A DNA stretch of 16,742 nucleotides, taken from Bacteroidota bacterium (lineage in GTDB: Bacteria; Bacteroidota; Bacteroidia; Chitinophagales; Chitinophagaceae). Each line of letters begins with the position of its first letter. The stretch's first letter is position 1. The notes beneath the pieces were generated by a model that was not told the DNA's origin, did not search any database, and saw only the letters and a list, made by a program, of their open reading frames with translations. The DNA is taken from contig JAEZCV010000207.1 in NCBI GenBank assembly GCA_023429985.1, positions 1 through 16,742 of the forward strand, read 5' to 3'. A program made the position numbers and the translations under genes. Below are positions 1 to 7,171 of the stretch, in pieces.

Positions 1-33
1 TCCGGTAAAAAAAGTACTTTTGCTCATGTTTAG
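1..33 (+). CDS. possible C-terminal end of an upstream gene
   Basis: Reading from base 1, ten codons (SGKKSTFAHV) are open and end at a TAG at 31-33. A strong terminator hairpin begins about 30 bp later, which fits a rightward gene ending here. Ten codons are too few to recognise a family, and a second frame is also open to about base 57, so this may be non-coding. It is listed only because the terminator at 64-91 has no other rightward gene to serve. Confidence 0.25.
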   Translation, partial: SGKKSTFAHV

Positions 34-63
34 TTGTTGTGTTGTAACTCCAAACTAAACAAA

Positions 64-91
64 AAAGGGGAAGTCTTCGGACTTCCCTTTT
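64..91. terminator. bidirectional intrinsic terminator with UUCG tetraloop
   Basis: Bases 64-75 pair with 80-91 over 12 positions (one G-T wobble at 67/88) around a TTCG loop closed by C-G, the exceptionally stable C(UUCG)G tetraloop. T-rich sequence follows on the + strand (TTTTATTTAATT region) and a T-run lies on the minus strand opposite the A-run at 61-66. It can therefore end both a rightward gene entering from the left and the leftward gene run that stops at 153. Confidence 0.8.
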
Positions 92-126
92 CCTTTTATT
101 TAATTAACTTTCCCCGGACAACAGTG

Positions 127-161
127 ATTCACCATTCACCATTCACTACTCACTACTCACC
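127..161. repeat. degenerate heptamer tandem repeat (5 copies)
   Basis: Five consecutive 7-bp units are visible: ATTCACC (127-133), ATTCACC (134-140), ATTCACT (141-147), ACTCACT (148-154) and ACTCACC (155-161). Neighbouring units differ by at most two bases. The array overlaps the stop codon of the leftward gene at 153-758, so the last codons of that gene (Gly-Gly-Glu-stop) are written in repeat-like sequence. Short heptamer arrays of this kind occur between genes in several bacterial groups; a function here is unknown. Confidence 0.7.
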
Positions 162-758
162 ACCTAACAACCCCTCCACCAAACTTTTCCATTGCAATTT
201 GGCAAAGCCCGAGATAGCACCGGTCGCTACAGCTGCATTCCTTGCTTTATCAATTATTTTATTGGCATCGGTATTAGGCTTTTCATTACGGCCATAAACA
301 CCTGTTTTTATTTTATTGCCCTGGAGGCAAACAATAAATGAAGATGTTGCATCATCTTTAAAAAAATGAGCAACATCTTCATTATCATTTAAAGGGTTGG
401 AGGCCGGCCTTACCCTTAATGCTGTAAATCTTTCTTCTCCTTCGTTCTCTTCATCAATAGTTTCAACCCTCACCCAGTCATAACCATTGCCGGTGTCTGA
501 TCCGGGACCTGGAATATCTATACGAAAATGATCTCCTTTCTGCACCATTCTTTCTATTTCATTTCCTTTCTCATCTGTGAGTTGAAAATCTGCCGTAGTC
601 TTACCGGCATACTGGTGCCAGCAATTAGGATTCAGTAATCTTTCACGCACTTGTTTATAAAATGCAAGGGCTGAAGCATTGCTTTCAAAAATTCTTTCCG
701 ATTCTGTATTAGTTTCCACACCGGAATGATTCTCCGGCACCGACCTTTTCTCTTTCAT
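153..758 (-). CDS. conserved-looking hypothetical protein, 201 aa
   Basis: I do not recognise a named family. The protein is soluble, with no signal peptide or membrane segment, and is rich in charged residues. Its first 25 residues are low-complexity and polar; the body (about 30-195) looks like one compact domain with many aromatic and Gly/Asn-rich turns, for example the patches YDWVRVE (about residue 93) and GRNEKPNTDANKIIDKARN (about 155-173). Its ATG overlaps the stop of the upstream stress protein gene as TGATG, so the two are almost certainly co-transcribed and translationally coupled. The C-terminal Gly-Gly-Glu is encoded in a heptamer repeat array and may be an accidental extension. 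Context suggests a stress-associated role, which is inference only. Confidence 0.8.
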   Translation of the reverse strand: MKEKRSVPENHSGVETNTESERIFESNASALAFYKQVRERLLNPNCWHQYAGKTTADFQLTDEKGNEIERMVQKGDHFRIDIPGPGSDTGNGYDWVRVETIDEENEGEERFTALRVRPASNPLNDNEDVAHFFKDDATSSFIVCLQGNKIKTGVYGRNEKPNTDANKIIDKARNAAVATGAISGFAKLQWKSLVEGLLGGE

Positions 759-1255
759 CAGACCTTTAATTTTCCTTCCGCTCCTTCAGCAAGCGATTTA
801 CCTGTTACTACCGATGCTGCGATTTTTAAAAAAGCCACCATTTTCCCGGTTTCAGCATCCCAATAATAATTATTCTGGGGTTCAACTTTTAACAACGCAA
901 GGTTCGGATCTTCAACACCGTTAGGAAACCATGCTTTAACAATAGGCGACCATTTATCTTTAATGGTTGATTTATCAGTAACAACACTTGCCTTTCCCCA
1001 AACATCAAGGTAGCTTTCTTTCCCGGGGTGGGCATATACCAGGTGAACTTTATTATCGCGGCTCACCTCTTCCACTTTTATAGATCTGATATCTGTGAAG
1101 AACCACAGGGTTCCGTTTTCCTCTACTTCAATGGTAGCCATTGGTCGCGTATGATCATTTTCGGGATTATTGGTGATGAACATACACACATTGATATCAT
1201 TTACCAGCTTTCTGAATTTTTTCAGTGCTTCATCGCTTTGAAGATTCTTTTCCAT
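758..1255 (-). CDS. pyridoxamine 5'-phosphate oxidase-like general stress protein
   Basis: This 165-residue protein fits the PNPOx-like split-barrel family often labelled general stress protein 26, whose members bind flavin or related cofactors; the physiological reaction is mostly unknown. Supporting features are the N-terminal helix, the barrel strands around CMFITNNPENDHTRPMATIEV (about residues 24-44), GTLWFFTDIRSIKVEEV (48-64), the segment VHLVYAHPGKESYLDVWGKASVV, and the late stretch AWFPNGVEDPNLALLKVEP followed by YYWD, typical of the family. It is cytoplasmic with no signal peptide. The stop overlaps the next start (TGATG, 756-760), giving an operon with the unknown 201-residue gene. 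The App1-like gene ends 38 bp upstream on the same strand and may belong to the same transcript. Confidence 0.85.
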   Translation of the reverse strand: MEKNLQSDEALKKFRKLVNDINVCMFITNNPENDHTRPMATIEVEENGTLWFFTDIRSIKVEEVSRDNKVHLVYAHPGKESYLDVWGKASVVTDKSTIKDKWSPIVKAWFPNGVEDPNLALLKVEPQNNYYWDAETGKMVAFLKIAASVVTGKSLAEGAEGKLKV

Positions 1256-1293
1256 AGTAATTCTTTTCTTCTTTAGTTAAAAAAATATGCCAT

Positions 1294-2364
1294 TTAGCCG
1301 GGGAGGTCCAACTCAGCAATAGCATCCTTTTCAGGTATTAAACCAATTTTTACTGAATGCAAAATGGCTTCCGAACTGTGTTTGAAAAAACAACAGGGCA
1401 CACCGGCCGATTCTATTTTGTATAAAACATCTTTCACCTTCTGATGATTTTCCTTGTGAATGTCACGTATATATACTGCGTGTATCTGTTTTGGAAAATG
1501 ACTCACCAATGATTCATAGATATAAGGATCATGTTGTGAACTATCGCCCAGTAAAACAAATCTTTGCCTCGGGTAAGTTTCCAGTATCCTTACTATCCTG
1601 GTAAATTTCCCCTGGTGATTGTTTTGACCTGTCTTTAATAGTTGATGTAATTGTTTTAGCTGATTTAACAAAAAAACACCGCGCGGAATTTCATTAATGG
1701 AAGTAAATTCATTGATATAATCATAAAGGTTCCACTCGCTGCTGGAAACAAAAAAGAAAGGGTTAGGTTCATTTTCTTTTGTATTGGAATTTGCCAGCAA
1801 CTGGTAATGTCTTACCGATCCTTCAAATGGTTGCCGGCTCCTGGCATTTTGCGTGAATAGAACATATAATCTTTTTCTGAGGTTGGCAGAATGCGAAATA
1901 AGAAAAGTGTCATCAATATCGGATATAAATCCATATTGCGTAGCATGGGGTACATAGATACTTCCACTGGAAAAGGCAAAAAATTTTCCATCCCTGCCAG
2001 CTTTAACTTTCACCTGGTGCCAGCCTTCAGGTAAAGGAGGGTCATCTTTCCAGTTGAATTTGAAAAAACCTTCATCATCGGTTTTGGTTTTCAAAACCTT
2101 TCCTTCCCATTCCATTTCCACATCTGCATAGGGGAAAGGCTTTACCATAAAAAGTCGCAGCAATGCCCAGGTATTATAAATAAAACTTTTCCGAAACCTT
2201 CTCGGAGGAAGTGGGCTGAATGTAAACACATGCCCATAAATACTTAATCTTTCATGATGCCCATAACCATTATAAACTTTTACAGTGGGATGATTGGTGA
2301 GTCCCAGCCACTGTAAAATGCGGGCTTTTAATCCTCGTTTTTTTGTCTGGTCGGTTCTTTGCAT
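1294..2364 (-). CDS. App1-family phosphatidate phosphatase (DUF2183)
   Basis: This 356-residue protein matches the App1/DUF2183 family, HAD-like phosphatases named for the yeast enzyme that converts phosphatidic acid to diacylglycerol. The N-terminal part (about 25-135) resembles the family's beta-sandwich region. The catalytic part starts at the DIDDT motif (residues 149-153), the expected DxDxT nucleophile and acid pair. The conserved serine patch VSSSEWNLY (206-214) and the family's late motif LLGDSSQHDPYIY (271-283), followed by AVYIRD, complete the active-site set. No signal peptide or membrane segment is seen. The start at 2364 lies 22 bp from the divergent lipid kinase start. Substrate specificity of bacterial members is less certain than for yeast App1. 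Confidence 0.87.
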   Translation of the reverse strand: MQRTDQTKKRGLKARILQWLGLTNHPTVKVYNGYGHHERLSIYGHVFTFSPLPPRRFRKSFIYNTWALLRLFMVKPFPYADVEMEWEGKVLKTKTDDEGFFKFNWKDDPPLPEGWHQVKVKAGRDGKFFAFSSGSIYVPHATQYGFISDIDDTFLISHSANLRKRLYVLFTQNARSRQPFEGSVRHYQLLANSNTKENEPNPFFFVSSSEWNLYDYINEFTSINEIPRGVFLLNQLKQLHQLLKTGQNNHQGKFTRIVRILETYPRQRFVLLGDSSQHDPYIYESLVSHFPKQIHAVYIRDIHKENHQKVKDVLYKIESAGVPCCFFKHSSEAILHSVKIGLIPEKDAIAELDLPG

Positions 2365-2386
2365 ACATGGTAATTATACAATAAGT

Positions 2387-3286
2387 ATGCACAACGAGGC
2401 TCCGAAGATTTTATTCGTGATCAATCCCATTTCGGGAGGAAAGGAAAAAACAGACTGGGAAGTATCAATTCGCGAATATTTTTCAGGCAAACCGCATGTT
2501 ATTGAATTTTATATATTGAATGGAAGGGATGATAAATCCTCTTTAAGGCATTATATACAACTTCTCAGGCCTGCCAGGGTGGTTGCGGTTGGCGGCGATG
2601 GAACGGTGAAGATGCTGGCAGAAATGTTAAAGGAAACCACGGTTCAACTGGGAATTCTTCCCGCAGGTTCCGCAAATGGTATGGCCAAAGAACTAGATAT
2701 ACCGCTTGATCCGGAGGAAGCGCTTCAAATAATTGAGCATGGAAAACCTAAACAGGTTGACCTGATCAGGATCAATGAAGAGGAGATCTGCCTCCACCTC
2801 AGCGACCTTGGATTAAATGCCATGCTGGTTAAAAGTTTTGAGCAATCTTCCGGCCGTGGTATGTGGGGATATGGCCGTTCTGTTTTACAAATGCTTTTTC
2901 AAAAAAGAAAAATGAATGTCAATATAGAAATTGATGGAAAAACGATAAAGCGAAGTGCTTACATGGTGGCCCTGGCAAATGCCCGGAAATATGGTACAGG
3001 CGCAAATATCAACCCCGATGGAAATATTGCCGACGGCATTTTTGAAGTGGTAGTGATCAGAAAGATCAACCTTTTGGAGATTTATAAATCTATATTCACC
3101 AACAGGTCCTTTCATCCACGCAGAATTGAAATTTTTCCTGCCCGGGATGTGAAAATTCAAACGAACAGAAGGGTTCACTTTCAGGTTGATGGAGAGTATA
3201 AGGGCAAATTCACAAAAATTGAGGCGCGCATATTAAAAGGTGTTTTAAATCTGGTTCTACCCGTTGAAAAGGCTGATCTGGCATGA
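2387..3286 (+). CDS. diacylglycerol kinase-family lipid kinase (YegS/BmrU-like)
   Basis: From the ATG at 2387 this is a 299-residue protein of the DAGK-catalytic superfamily, which phosphorylates diacylglycerol or sphingoid-type lipids with ATP at the inner membrane face. Visible motifs are NPISGGK (13-19), the nucleotide-binding GGDGT (69-73), PAGSANGMAKEL (92-103, the family's G(T/S)xN segment), ANINPDGNIADGIFEVVVI (206-224) and QVDGE (266-270). An in-frame ATG at 2294 would add 31 residues but lies inside the opposite App1 gene and its residues do not look like this family, so 2387 is preferred. The App1-type phosphatidate phosphatase beside it would reverse the kinase's presumed reaction. 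CsbD follows after 29 bp and is probably co-transcribed. Confidence 0.9.
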   Translation: MHNEAPKILFVINPISGGKEKTDWEVSIREYFSGKPHVIEFYILNGRDDKSSLRHYIQLLRPARVVAVGGDGTVKMLAEMLKETTVQLGILPAGSANGMAKELDIPLDPEEALQIIEHGKPKQVDLIRINEEEICLHLSDLGLNAMLVKSFEQSSGRGMWGYGRSVLQMLFQKRKMNVNIEIDGKTIKRSAYMVALANARKYGTGANINPDGNIADGIFEVVVIRKINLLEIYKSIFTNRSFHPRRIEIFPARDVKIQTNRRVHFQVDGEYKGKFTKIEARILKGVLNLVLPVEKADLA

Positions 3287-3315
3287 GATTTTAAGTTTTA
3301 TAGAAAACAATAATT

Positions 3316-3516
3316 ATGGATGAATTAGAACTTAGAGGCCGTTGGAATGAACTGAAGGGTAAAGCCAAACAGGCCCATGGAAATTTAACCGATGACGACG
3401 TAAGATGGGAAGAGGGTAAAGACGATGAGTTTTTTGGTCGTATGCAAACCAAACTCGGAAAAACAAAAGATGAAGTAGTTTCCTGGATCAGGTCATTAGG
3501 CACTGGCCGTGACTAG
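3316..3516 (+). CDS. CsbD-like stress response protein
   Basis: This is a 66-residue, highly charged protein with the CsbD-family pattern: an N-terminal RGRWNELKGKAKQAHGNLTDDD stretch (about 7-28), an acidic spacer, then FFGRMQTKLGKTKDEVVSWI (about 39-58), expected to form a small helical bundle. CsbD proteins are induced in general stress in Bacillus and many other bacteria, but their molecular role is unknown. Length is normal for the family. It lies 29 bp after the lipid kinase and 46 bp before the ABC-F gene, which has its own promoter element. Together with the PNPOx-like protein at 758-1255, it gives this end of the window a stress flavour. Confidence 0.88.
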   Translation: MDELELRGRWNELKGKAKQAHGNLTDDDVRWEEGKDDEFFGRMQTKLGKTKDEVVSWIRSLGTGRD

Positions 3517-3550
3517 TTTGTAAAGTTCATTCTTATAAAAGGGGAGTGGT

Positions 3551-3558
3551 TACCTTTG
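3551..3558 (+). promoter_or_regulatory. Bacteroidota -7 promoter element of the ABC-F gene
   Basis: TACCTTTG is a perfect match to the TAnnTTTG consensus of the Bacteroidota housekeeping sigma factor. Its last base is five bases from the ATG at 3563, so transcription would be expected to start at or next to the start codon, giving a leaderless or nearly leaderless mRNA. No convincing -33 TTTG is seen at the right distance. Confidence 0.6.
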
Positions 3559-3562
3559 TGGC

Positions 3563-5440
3563 ATGCATTACGTTTCCGTAGAAAACATTGCCAAATCATT
3601 TGGAATCAAGCCCCTTTTTGAAAATCTTTCCTTCCATATTTCTGAGGGCGATAAAATTGCCCTTGTTGCACGTAACGGTTCGGGCAAAACCACGCTTCTT
3701 AAAATACTTTCCGGAAAAGAAAATGCCGAAGAAGGGAAAGTATGGATCAATAAAAATGTAGATGTTGCTTTGTTTGAACAGGACCCCCAACTTGATGAAG
3801 GCAGATCTGTTCTCGATAATATCTTTCACGTATCTCATCCCATCATTCAGTCGATTAAAGAATACGAAGCCGCAGTGGAAAGTGGGGATGAAAACAAGAT
3901 CAGTTCAACCCTTATTAAAATGGATGAACTCAATGCCTGGGATTTTGAGGCCCGTGTACGCCAGATCCTTGGTAAGCTGAACATCCACCAGTTGCAACAG
4001 GATGTTTCCACGCTCAGTGGCGGACAAAGAAAAAGGATCGCGCTTGCCAAAACCTTGATCGATATTGGCTTTGAACATAAACATGTATTGCTCATCATGG
4101 ATGAACCAACCAACCATCTTGATGTTGGAATGGTAGAATGGCTGGAACATTACCTCACAAAGGAGAATGTAACCTTATTACTGGTTACGCATGACCGTTA
4201 TTTTTTAGATGCTGTTTGCGAAGAAGTATGGGAACTGGAAGATGGAAAACTTTATGTGCATAAAGGTAATTATGAAAACTTCCTGGAAAAGAAGGCTGCA
4301 AGAGAAGAGAGCGAAGCGGCCAGCATAGATAAGGCAAAGAATACTTATCGAAAAGAACTGGAATGGATGCGCAAACAACCCAAAGCGCGAACCACCAAAT
4401 CTAAAAGCCGCCAGGATGCCTTTTATGTTGTAGAACAAAAAGCTAAACAGCAATTAAAAGAACAGCAACTGGAACTGCAAAGTAAAATGAGCCGACTGGG
4501 AGGCAAAACCGTTGAACTTAAAAAAGTTTACAAAAGCTATGGCGATAAAACAATTTTAAAAGGCTTTGACTACAGCTTCAAAAAAGGAGAGAGGGTAGGT
4601 ATTGTGGGGAAGAATGGTGCCGGGAAATCAACTTTCATTAATATTATCCAGGAACTGGAGCCCGTTGATTCAGGAAAAGTAAATATTGGTGATACAGTTG
4701 TGTTTGGAAATTATTCGCAGCAGGGCCTGGAAATAAAAGAGGATATGCGCGTTATTGAATTTGTAAAGAATATTGCGGAAAATTTTCCTTTGGCAAATGG
4801 CGGATCATTAAGTGCAGCTCAGTTTTTAAATCTCTTTCTTTTTCCACCCGAACAACAATACACCTACATCAGTAAATTAAGCGGGGGAGAAAAAAGAAGA
4901 CTGCATTTATTAACTGTGCTTTTCCGAAATCCAAACTTTCTTATTCTCGATGAACCAACGAACGATCTTGACCTTCCAACTTTATCAGTGCTTGAAAATT
5001 TCCTTGCCGAATTCCAGGGTTGTTTATTAATAGTGAGCCATGACCGTTATTTTATGGACAGGCTGGTAGATCATCTTTTTGTTTTTGAAGGTGATGGGGT
5101 GGTTACAGATTATCCTGGTAACTATACTCAATTCAGGATCACTCAAAAACAAAAAGAAGAAGCAGAAAGCCAGGAACGTAAGTCGGAACTAGTTAAACCT
5201 GCAGAAGTAAAGCAGGTAAAAAGAAAGGTTTCATTTAAAGAACAAAGAGAATTTGACATGCTGGAAAAGGAACTTTCAGATTTAAATGCTGAAAGAACCA
5301 CAATAACCGAACAACTTTCTTCAGGCAACCTTGATTTTGAAACAATCTCTCAATTATCCGAGCGCATTTTAAAGATCAATAACCTCCTTGAAGAAAAAGA
5401 AATGCGCTGGCTTGAATTGAGCGAAATCATTGAGCAATAA
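3563..5440 (+). CDS. ABC-F family ATPase, Uup type
   Basis: This 625-residue protein has two ABC ATPase domains and no membrane segments, the ABC-F layout of proteins acting on the ribosome rather than in transport. Domain 1 has Walker A ARNGSGKTT (36-44), signature LSGGQRKR (151-158) and Walker B/D-loop LIMDEPTNHLD (177-187). The inter-domain linker (about 240-315) is charged and contains WMRKQPKARTTKSKSRQDAF, as in Uup-type members. Domain 2 has GKNGAGKST (349-357), LSGGEKRR (439-446) and ILDEPTNDLD (461-470). A C-terminal charged coiled coil (about 550-620) matches the Uup C-terminal domain that binds nucleic acid in the E. coli protein. The ATG at 3563 is fixed by the TACCTTTG element immediately before it. 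Uup-like proteins are linked to DNA or ribosome maintenance; an antibiotic-resistance role is not indicated. Confidence 0.93.
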   Translation: MHYVSVENIAKSFGIKPLFENLSFHISEGDKIALVARNGSGKTTLLKILSGKENAEEGKVWINKNVDVALFEQDPQLDEGRSVLDNIFHVSHPIIQSIKEYEAAVESGDENKISSTLIKMDELNAWDFEARVRQILGKLNIHQLQQDVSTLSGGQRKRIALAKTLIDIGFEHKHVLLIMDEPTNHLDVGMVEWLEHYLTKENVTLLLVTHDRYFLDAVCEEVWELEDGKLYVHKGNYENFLEKKAAREESEAASIDKAKNTYRKELEWMRKQPKARTTKSKSRQDAFYVVEQKAKQQLKEQQLELQSKMSRLGGKTVELKKVYKSYGDKTILKGFDYSFKKGERVGIVGKNGAGKSTFINIIQELEPVDSGKVNIGDTVVFGNYSQQGLEIKEDMRVIEFVKNIAENFPLANGGSLSAAQFLNLFLFPPEQQYTYISKLSGGEKRRLHLLTVLFRNPNFLILDEPTNDLDLPTLSVLENFLAEFQGCLLIVSHDRYFMDRLVDHLFVFEGDGVVTDYPGNYTQFRITQKQKEEAESQERKSELVKPAEVKQVKRKVSFKEQREFDMLEKELSDLNAERTTITEQLSSGNLDFETISQLSERILKINNLLEEKEMRWLELSEIIEQ

Positions 5441-5530
5441 GGTGTTATTTTAATGCCACTAAAAAGCCCCTGAAATTTTTCTAAGTAAATCAGCCATCCA
5501 CCAAAATTCATGCGCATATAATTGCAAATA

Positions 5531-5568
5531 AGAAGATTATTGATTAGATTTAGAATATCCAATCTTCT
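5531..5568 (+). repeat. 8-bp inverted repeat upstream of the small membrane ORF
   Basis: AGAAGATT (5531-5538) is exactly complementary to AATCTTCT (5561-5568), with a 22-base spacer. No T-run follows, so it is not an intrinsic terminator. It lies 55 bp before the 36-codon gene and upstream of its candidate -7 element (5589-5596), so it could be an operator, a processing site of the ABC-F mRNA tail, or chance. The rest of 5441-5622 shows no other feature I can support. Confidence 0.4.
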
Positions 5569-5588
5569 GGAAAAACAATTGGTAAGGT

Positions 5589-5596
5589 TCCCTTTG
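5589..5596 (+). promoter_or_regulatory. candidate -7 element for the 36-aa ORF
   Basis: TCCCTTTG matches TAnnTTTG at every fixed position except the A. It would place the transcript start near 5601 and leave a leader of about 22 bases before the ATG at 5623. No clear -33 element is seen, so this is a weak call that gains weight from the terminator just after the ORF. Confidence 0.35.
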
Positions 5597-5622
5597 AAGG
5601 CTATTCATTTAAACCAGTTGTT

Positions 5623-5733
5623 ATGAAAAAATTAACCTCTCTTTTTTATGACGAAAAGTACCAGGGTGCTTTAATCGCCGCGCTGATTTTTGGTTTGGTC
5701 ATCATGGTATTTATTTCCATGTTTGTCTTTTAA
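5623..5733 (+). CDS. small single-span membrane protein, 36 aa
   Basis: An ATG at 5623 opens 36 codons ending in TAA at 5731-5733. The product begins MKKLTSLFYDEKYQG (residues 1-15) and continues as an uninterrupted hydrophobic stretch to the C-terminus (about 16-36, ending ISMFVF), as expected of a single membrane helix with a cytoplasmic, mildly charged N-tail. A strong intrinsic terminator starts only 11 bp after the stop and a -7-like element lies about 26 bp before the ATG, so the unit looks like a complete tiny gene rather than a chance frame. It stands between the ABC-F gene and the T9SS gene. I do not recognise the family; a stress, respiratory-subunit or transporter-subunit microprotein are all possible. 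Confidence 0.6.
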   Translation: MKKLTSLFYDEKYQGALIAALIFGLVIMVFISMFVF

Positions 5734-5744
5734 ATAATCAACAG

Positions 5745-5769
5745 AATTCCCCTCCGGGGGAATTTTTTT
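5745..5769 (+). terminator. intrinsic terminator after the 36-aa ORF
   Basis: AATTCCCC (5745-5752) pairs with GGGGAATT (5757-5764) over 8 bp around a four-base TCCG loop, followed by TTTTT (5765-5769). It is compact and GC-capped with a direct U-tract, a textbook rho-independent terminator. Its position 11 bp past the stop at 5733 ties it to the small ORF; the ABC-F stop is more than 300 bp upstream. Confidence 0.85.
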
Positions 5770-5961
5770 AAATGGGTTCTCTTAGCCGAATCCCAGCGGC
5801 CCTTTATTTCCCCACCTGCCTGCGTATAAATACCAGGTAAAAGTTCGCAGTTGATTTTGGTAGAAATACGGTAAATCACGAAAAATTTCGAGCAGAACTA
5901 CAATTGTTTGGCGCTTGCTGCCTTTGTAATTTTGAGTCCAGGTCCAGTTAAATCCATACTT
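5770..5961 (+). promoter_or_regulatory. upstream region of the T9SS secreted protein gene
   Basis: This 192-bp non-coding stretch contains TGCCTTTG at 5919-5926, matching TAnnTTTG at all fixed positions but one, which would start transcription near 5931 and give a leader of about 30 bases. Before it, at 5879-5890, lies CGAAAAATTTCG, an interrupted palindrome (CGAAA-AA-TTTCG), directly preceded by TACGGTAAATCA. This is a candidate regulator site, but no regulator can be named from sequence alone. No further ORF or structural RNA was seen. Confidence 0.35.
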
Positions 5962-7149
5962 ATGAAAAAACGCTACACATATTTTATATATGCATTAGTT
6001 GCTGTACAGCTTTCTTTTTCTTCTGCATATGCCCAGTGTTCCGACGGATCTACACAGGGAACCACAGCATTCGACACCACCATTCAATTTCCTACTGGCG
6101 TAAACAACACCCAGGTGCAGTTTCCAAAATTCGATCCGCAGGAAGCTATGGTAACATGTGTGCGTTTGATTGTTACCATTACCGGAATAATTGATACTGT
6201 TGCTATGCAGAACTATTCTGCATCTTCTCAAACGGCGAGTTTTGTATATAACAGGAAAGATTCTATGTCGGGACCAGGTTTAACACCACCCCTGGCACAT
6301 AGCTCAAATGATAATTTTGGGCCTTATAATCTAACACCTTATGATGGAATTCCGGGATCAGGATCCGACTTCCAGGCTTTGCCCCGGGATACTGTATTGC
6401 AGCAGGTAATGATAAGAACACTTACAGATTCAACGGCTATTTCGGAATTTTATGGATTAGACAGTGTTACTTATAACTATAATATCAACGTAACAACATC
6501 GGCTATTATTTCAGGAGGTAGCAGTTCAAGCCTTGTACTCACTTCGGCCCTTGTTAATTTCAGGCTTGAATATTGTACCTGCCCAATTGCAGTGTTGCCT
6601 ATGAACCTGAAGCAGTTCATTGTAAAAAAATCAGGCGACCACACCGCTATTCTTCAATGGAAAGCTTTGGACTCGAAAGAATCTTATTATTATGAAATTG
6701 AAACAAGTCGTGATGGGTTCAACTATTCCAAGATAGGTGCGGTAAATAAGAAAACCGACAACCTGCTTTCTTCCTATTCTTTTGTGCATGATCTTGAGAA
6801 GGCTGCATCCGGAAAATATTTTTACAGGTTAAAGCAGGTATGGGCTGACGGTAATTATAAATATTCAGAAATCAGGTATATAGAATTTGAAGATGCCAGG
6901 TTTTTGAATGTGAACATATTTCCGAATCCCTCATCAGGCCAGGCAGCATTGAAATTTGTTGCAGCAAAACCTGGTGAATATTCAATTGAAGTAACCAATG
7001 CACAGGGACAGCTGGTAATAAAAAAGCTGGTAAACATCTCTTCCACCGATTACATTCCATTAACCATTTCAAATAAAGGAATGTATTATGTGAAAATCAT
7101 GGAAACAACCTCCAAAACATTTTGTATCAGGCAGCTGGTAATTCAATAA
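5962..7149 (+). CDS. secreted choice-of-anchor E protein with T9SS sorting domain
   Basis: From ATG 5962 the product is 395 residues. Residues 1-24 form a Sec signal peptide (MKKRYTY, hydrophobic core, cut after SAYA before QCSDG); an in-frame ATG at 5908 would bury this signal, so it is rejected. Residues about 35-207 resemble the choice-of-anchor E domain, with the telling PKFDPQEAMVTCVRLIVTITG segment (55-75) and a closing EYCTC. Residues about 215-310 look like a fibronectin III-like sandwich. Residues about 315-395 are a type IX sorting domain: VNIFPNPSSGQA (317-328), then GQLVIKK, GMYYVKI and a final QLVIQ. The protein should cross the outer membrane by T9SS and be released or surface-anchored. 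Its function is unknown; adhesive or structural roles are typical guesses. It has its own terminator. Confidence 0.85.
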   Translation: MKKRYTYFIYALVAVQLSFSSAYAQCSDGSTQGTTAFDTTIQFPTGVNNTQVQFPKFDPQEAMVTCVRLIVTITGIIDTVAMQNYSASSQTASFVYNRKDSMSGPGLTPPLAHSSNDNFGPYNLTPYDGIPGSGSDFQALPRDTVLQQVMIRTLTDSTAISEFYGLDSVTYNYNINVTTSAIISGGSSSSLVLTSALVNFRLEYCTCPIAVLPMNLKQFIVKKSGDHTAILQWKALDSKESYYYEIETSRDGFNYSKIGAVNKKTDNLLSSYSFVHDLEKAASGKYFYRLKQVWADGNYKYSEIRYIEFEDARFLNVNIFPNPSSGQAALKFVAAKPGEYSIEVTNAQGQLVIKKLVNISSTDYIPLTISNKGMYYVKIMETTSKTFCIRQLVIQ

Positions 7150-7171
7150 GGTAGATCTGTTTAAATCATCT

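Noticed and set aside
34..297. Rightward 87-codon frame through the repeat array
   Set aside because: It is antisense to the 201-aa gene, crosses the terminator and the heptamer repeats, and has low-complexity composition.
2294..2386. Upstream in-frame ATG giving a 330-aa lipid kinase
   Set aside because: It would overlap the divergent App1 gene by 71 bp and add 31 residues unlike the family; the ATG at 2387 begins just before the conserved NPISGGK motif.
3668..3694. First Walker A of the ABC-F protein begins with Ala (ARNGSGKTT) instead of Gly
   Set aside because: The Walker A pattern permits Ala at this position and the lysine and threonines are intact; it does not indicate a dead site.
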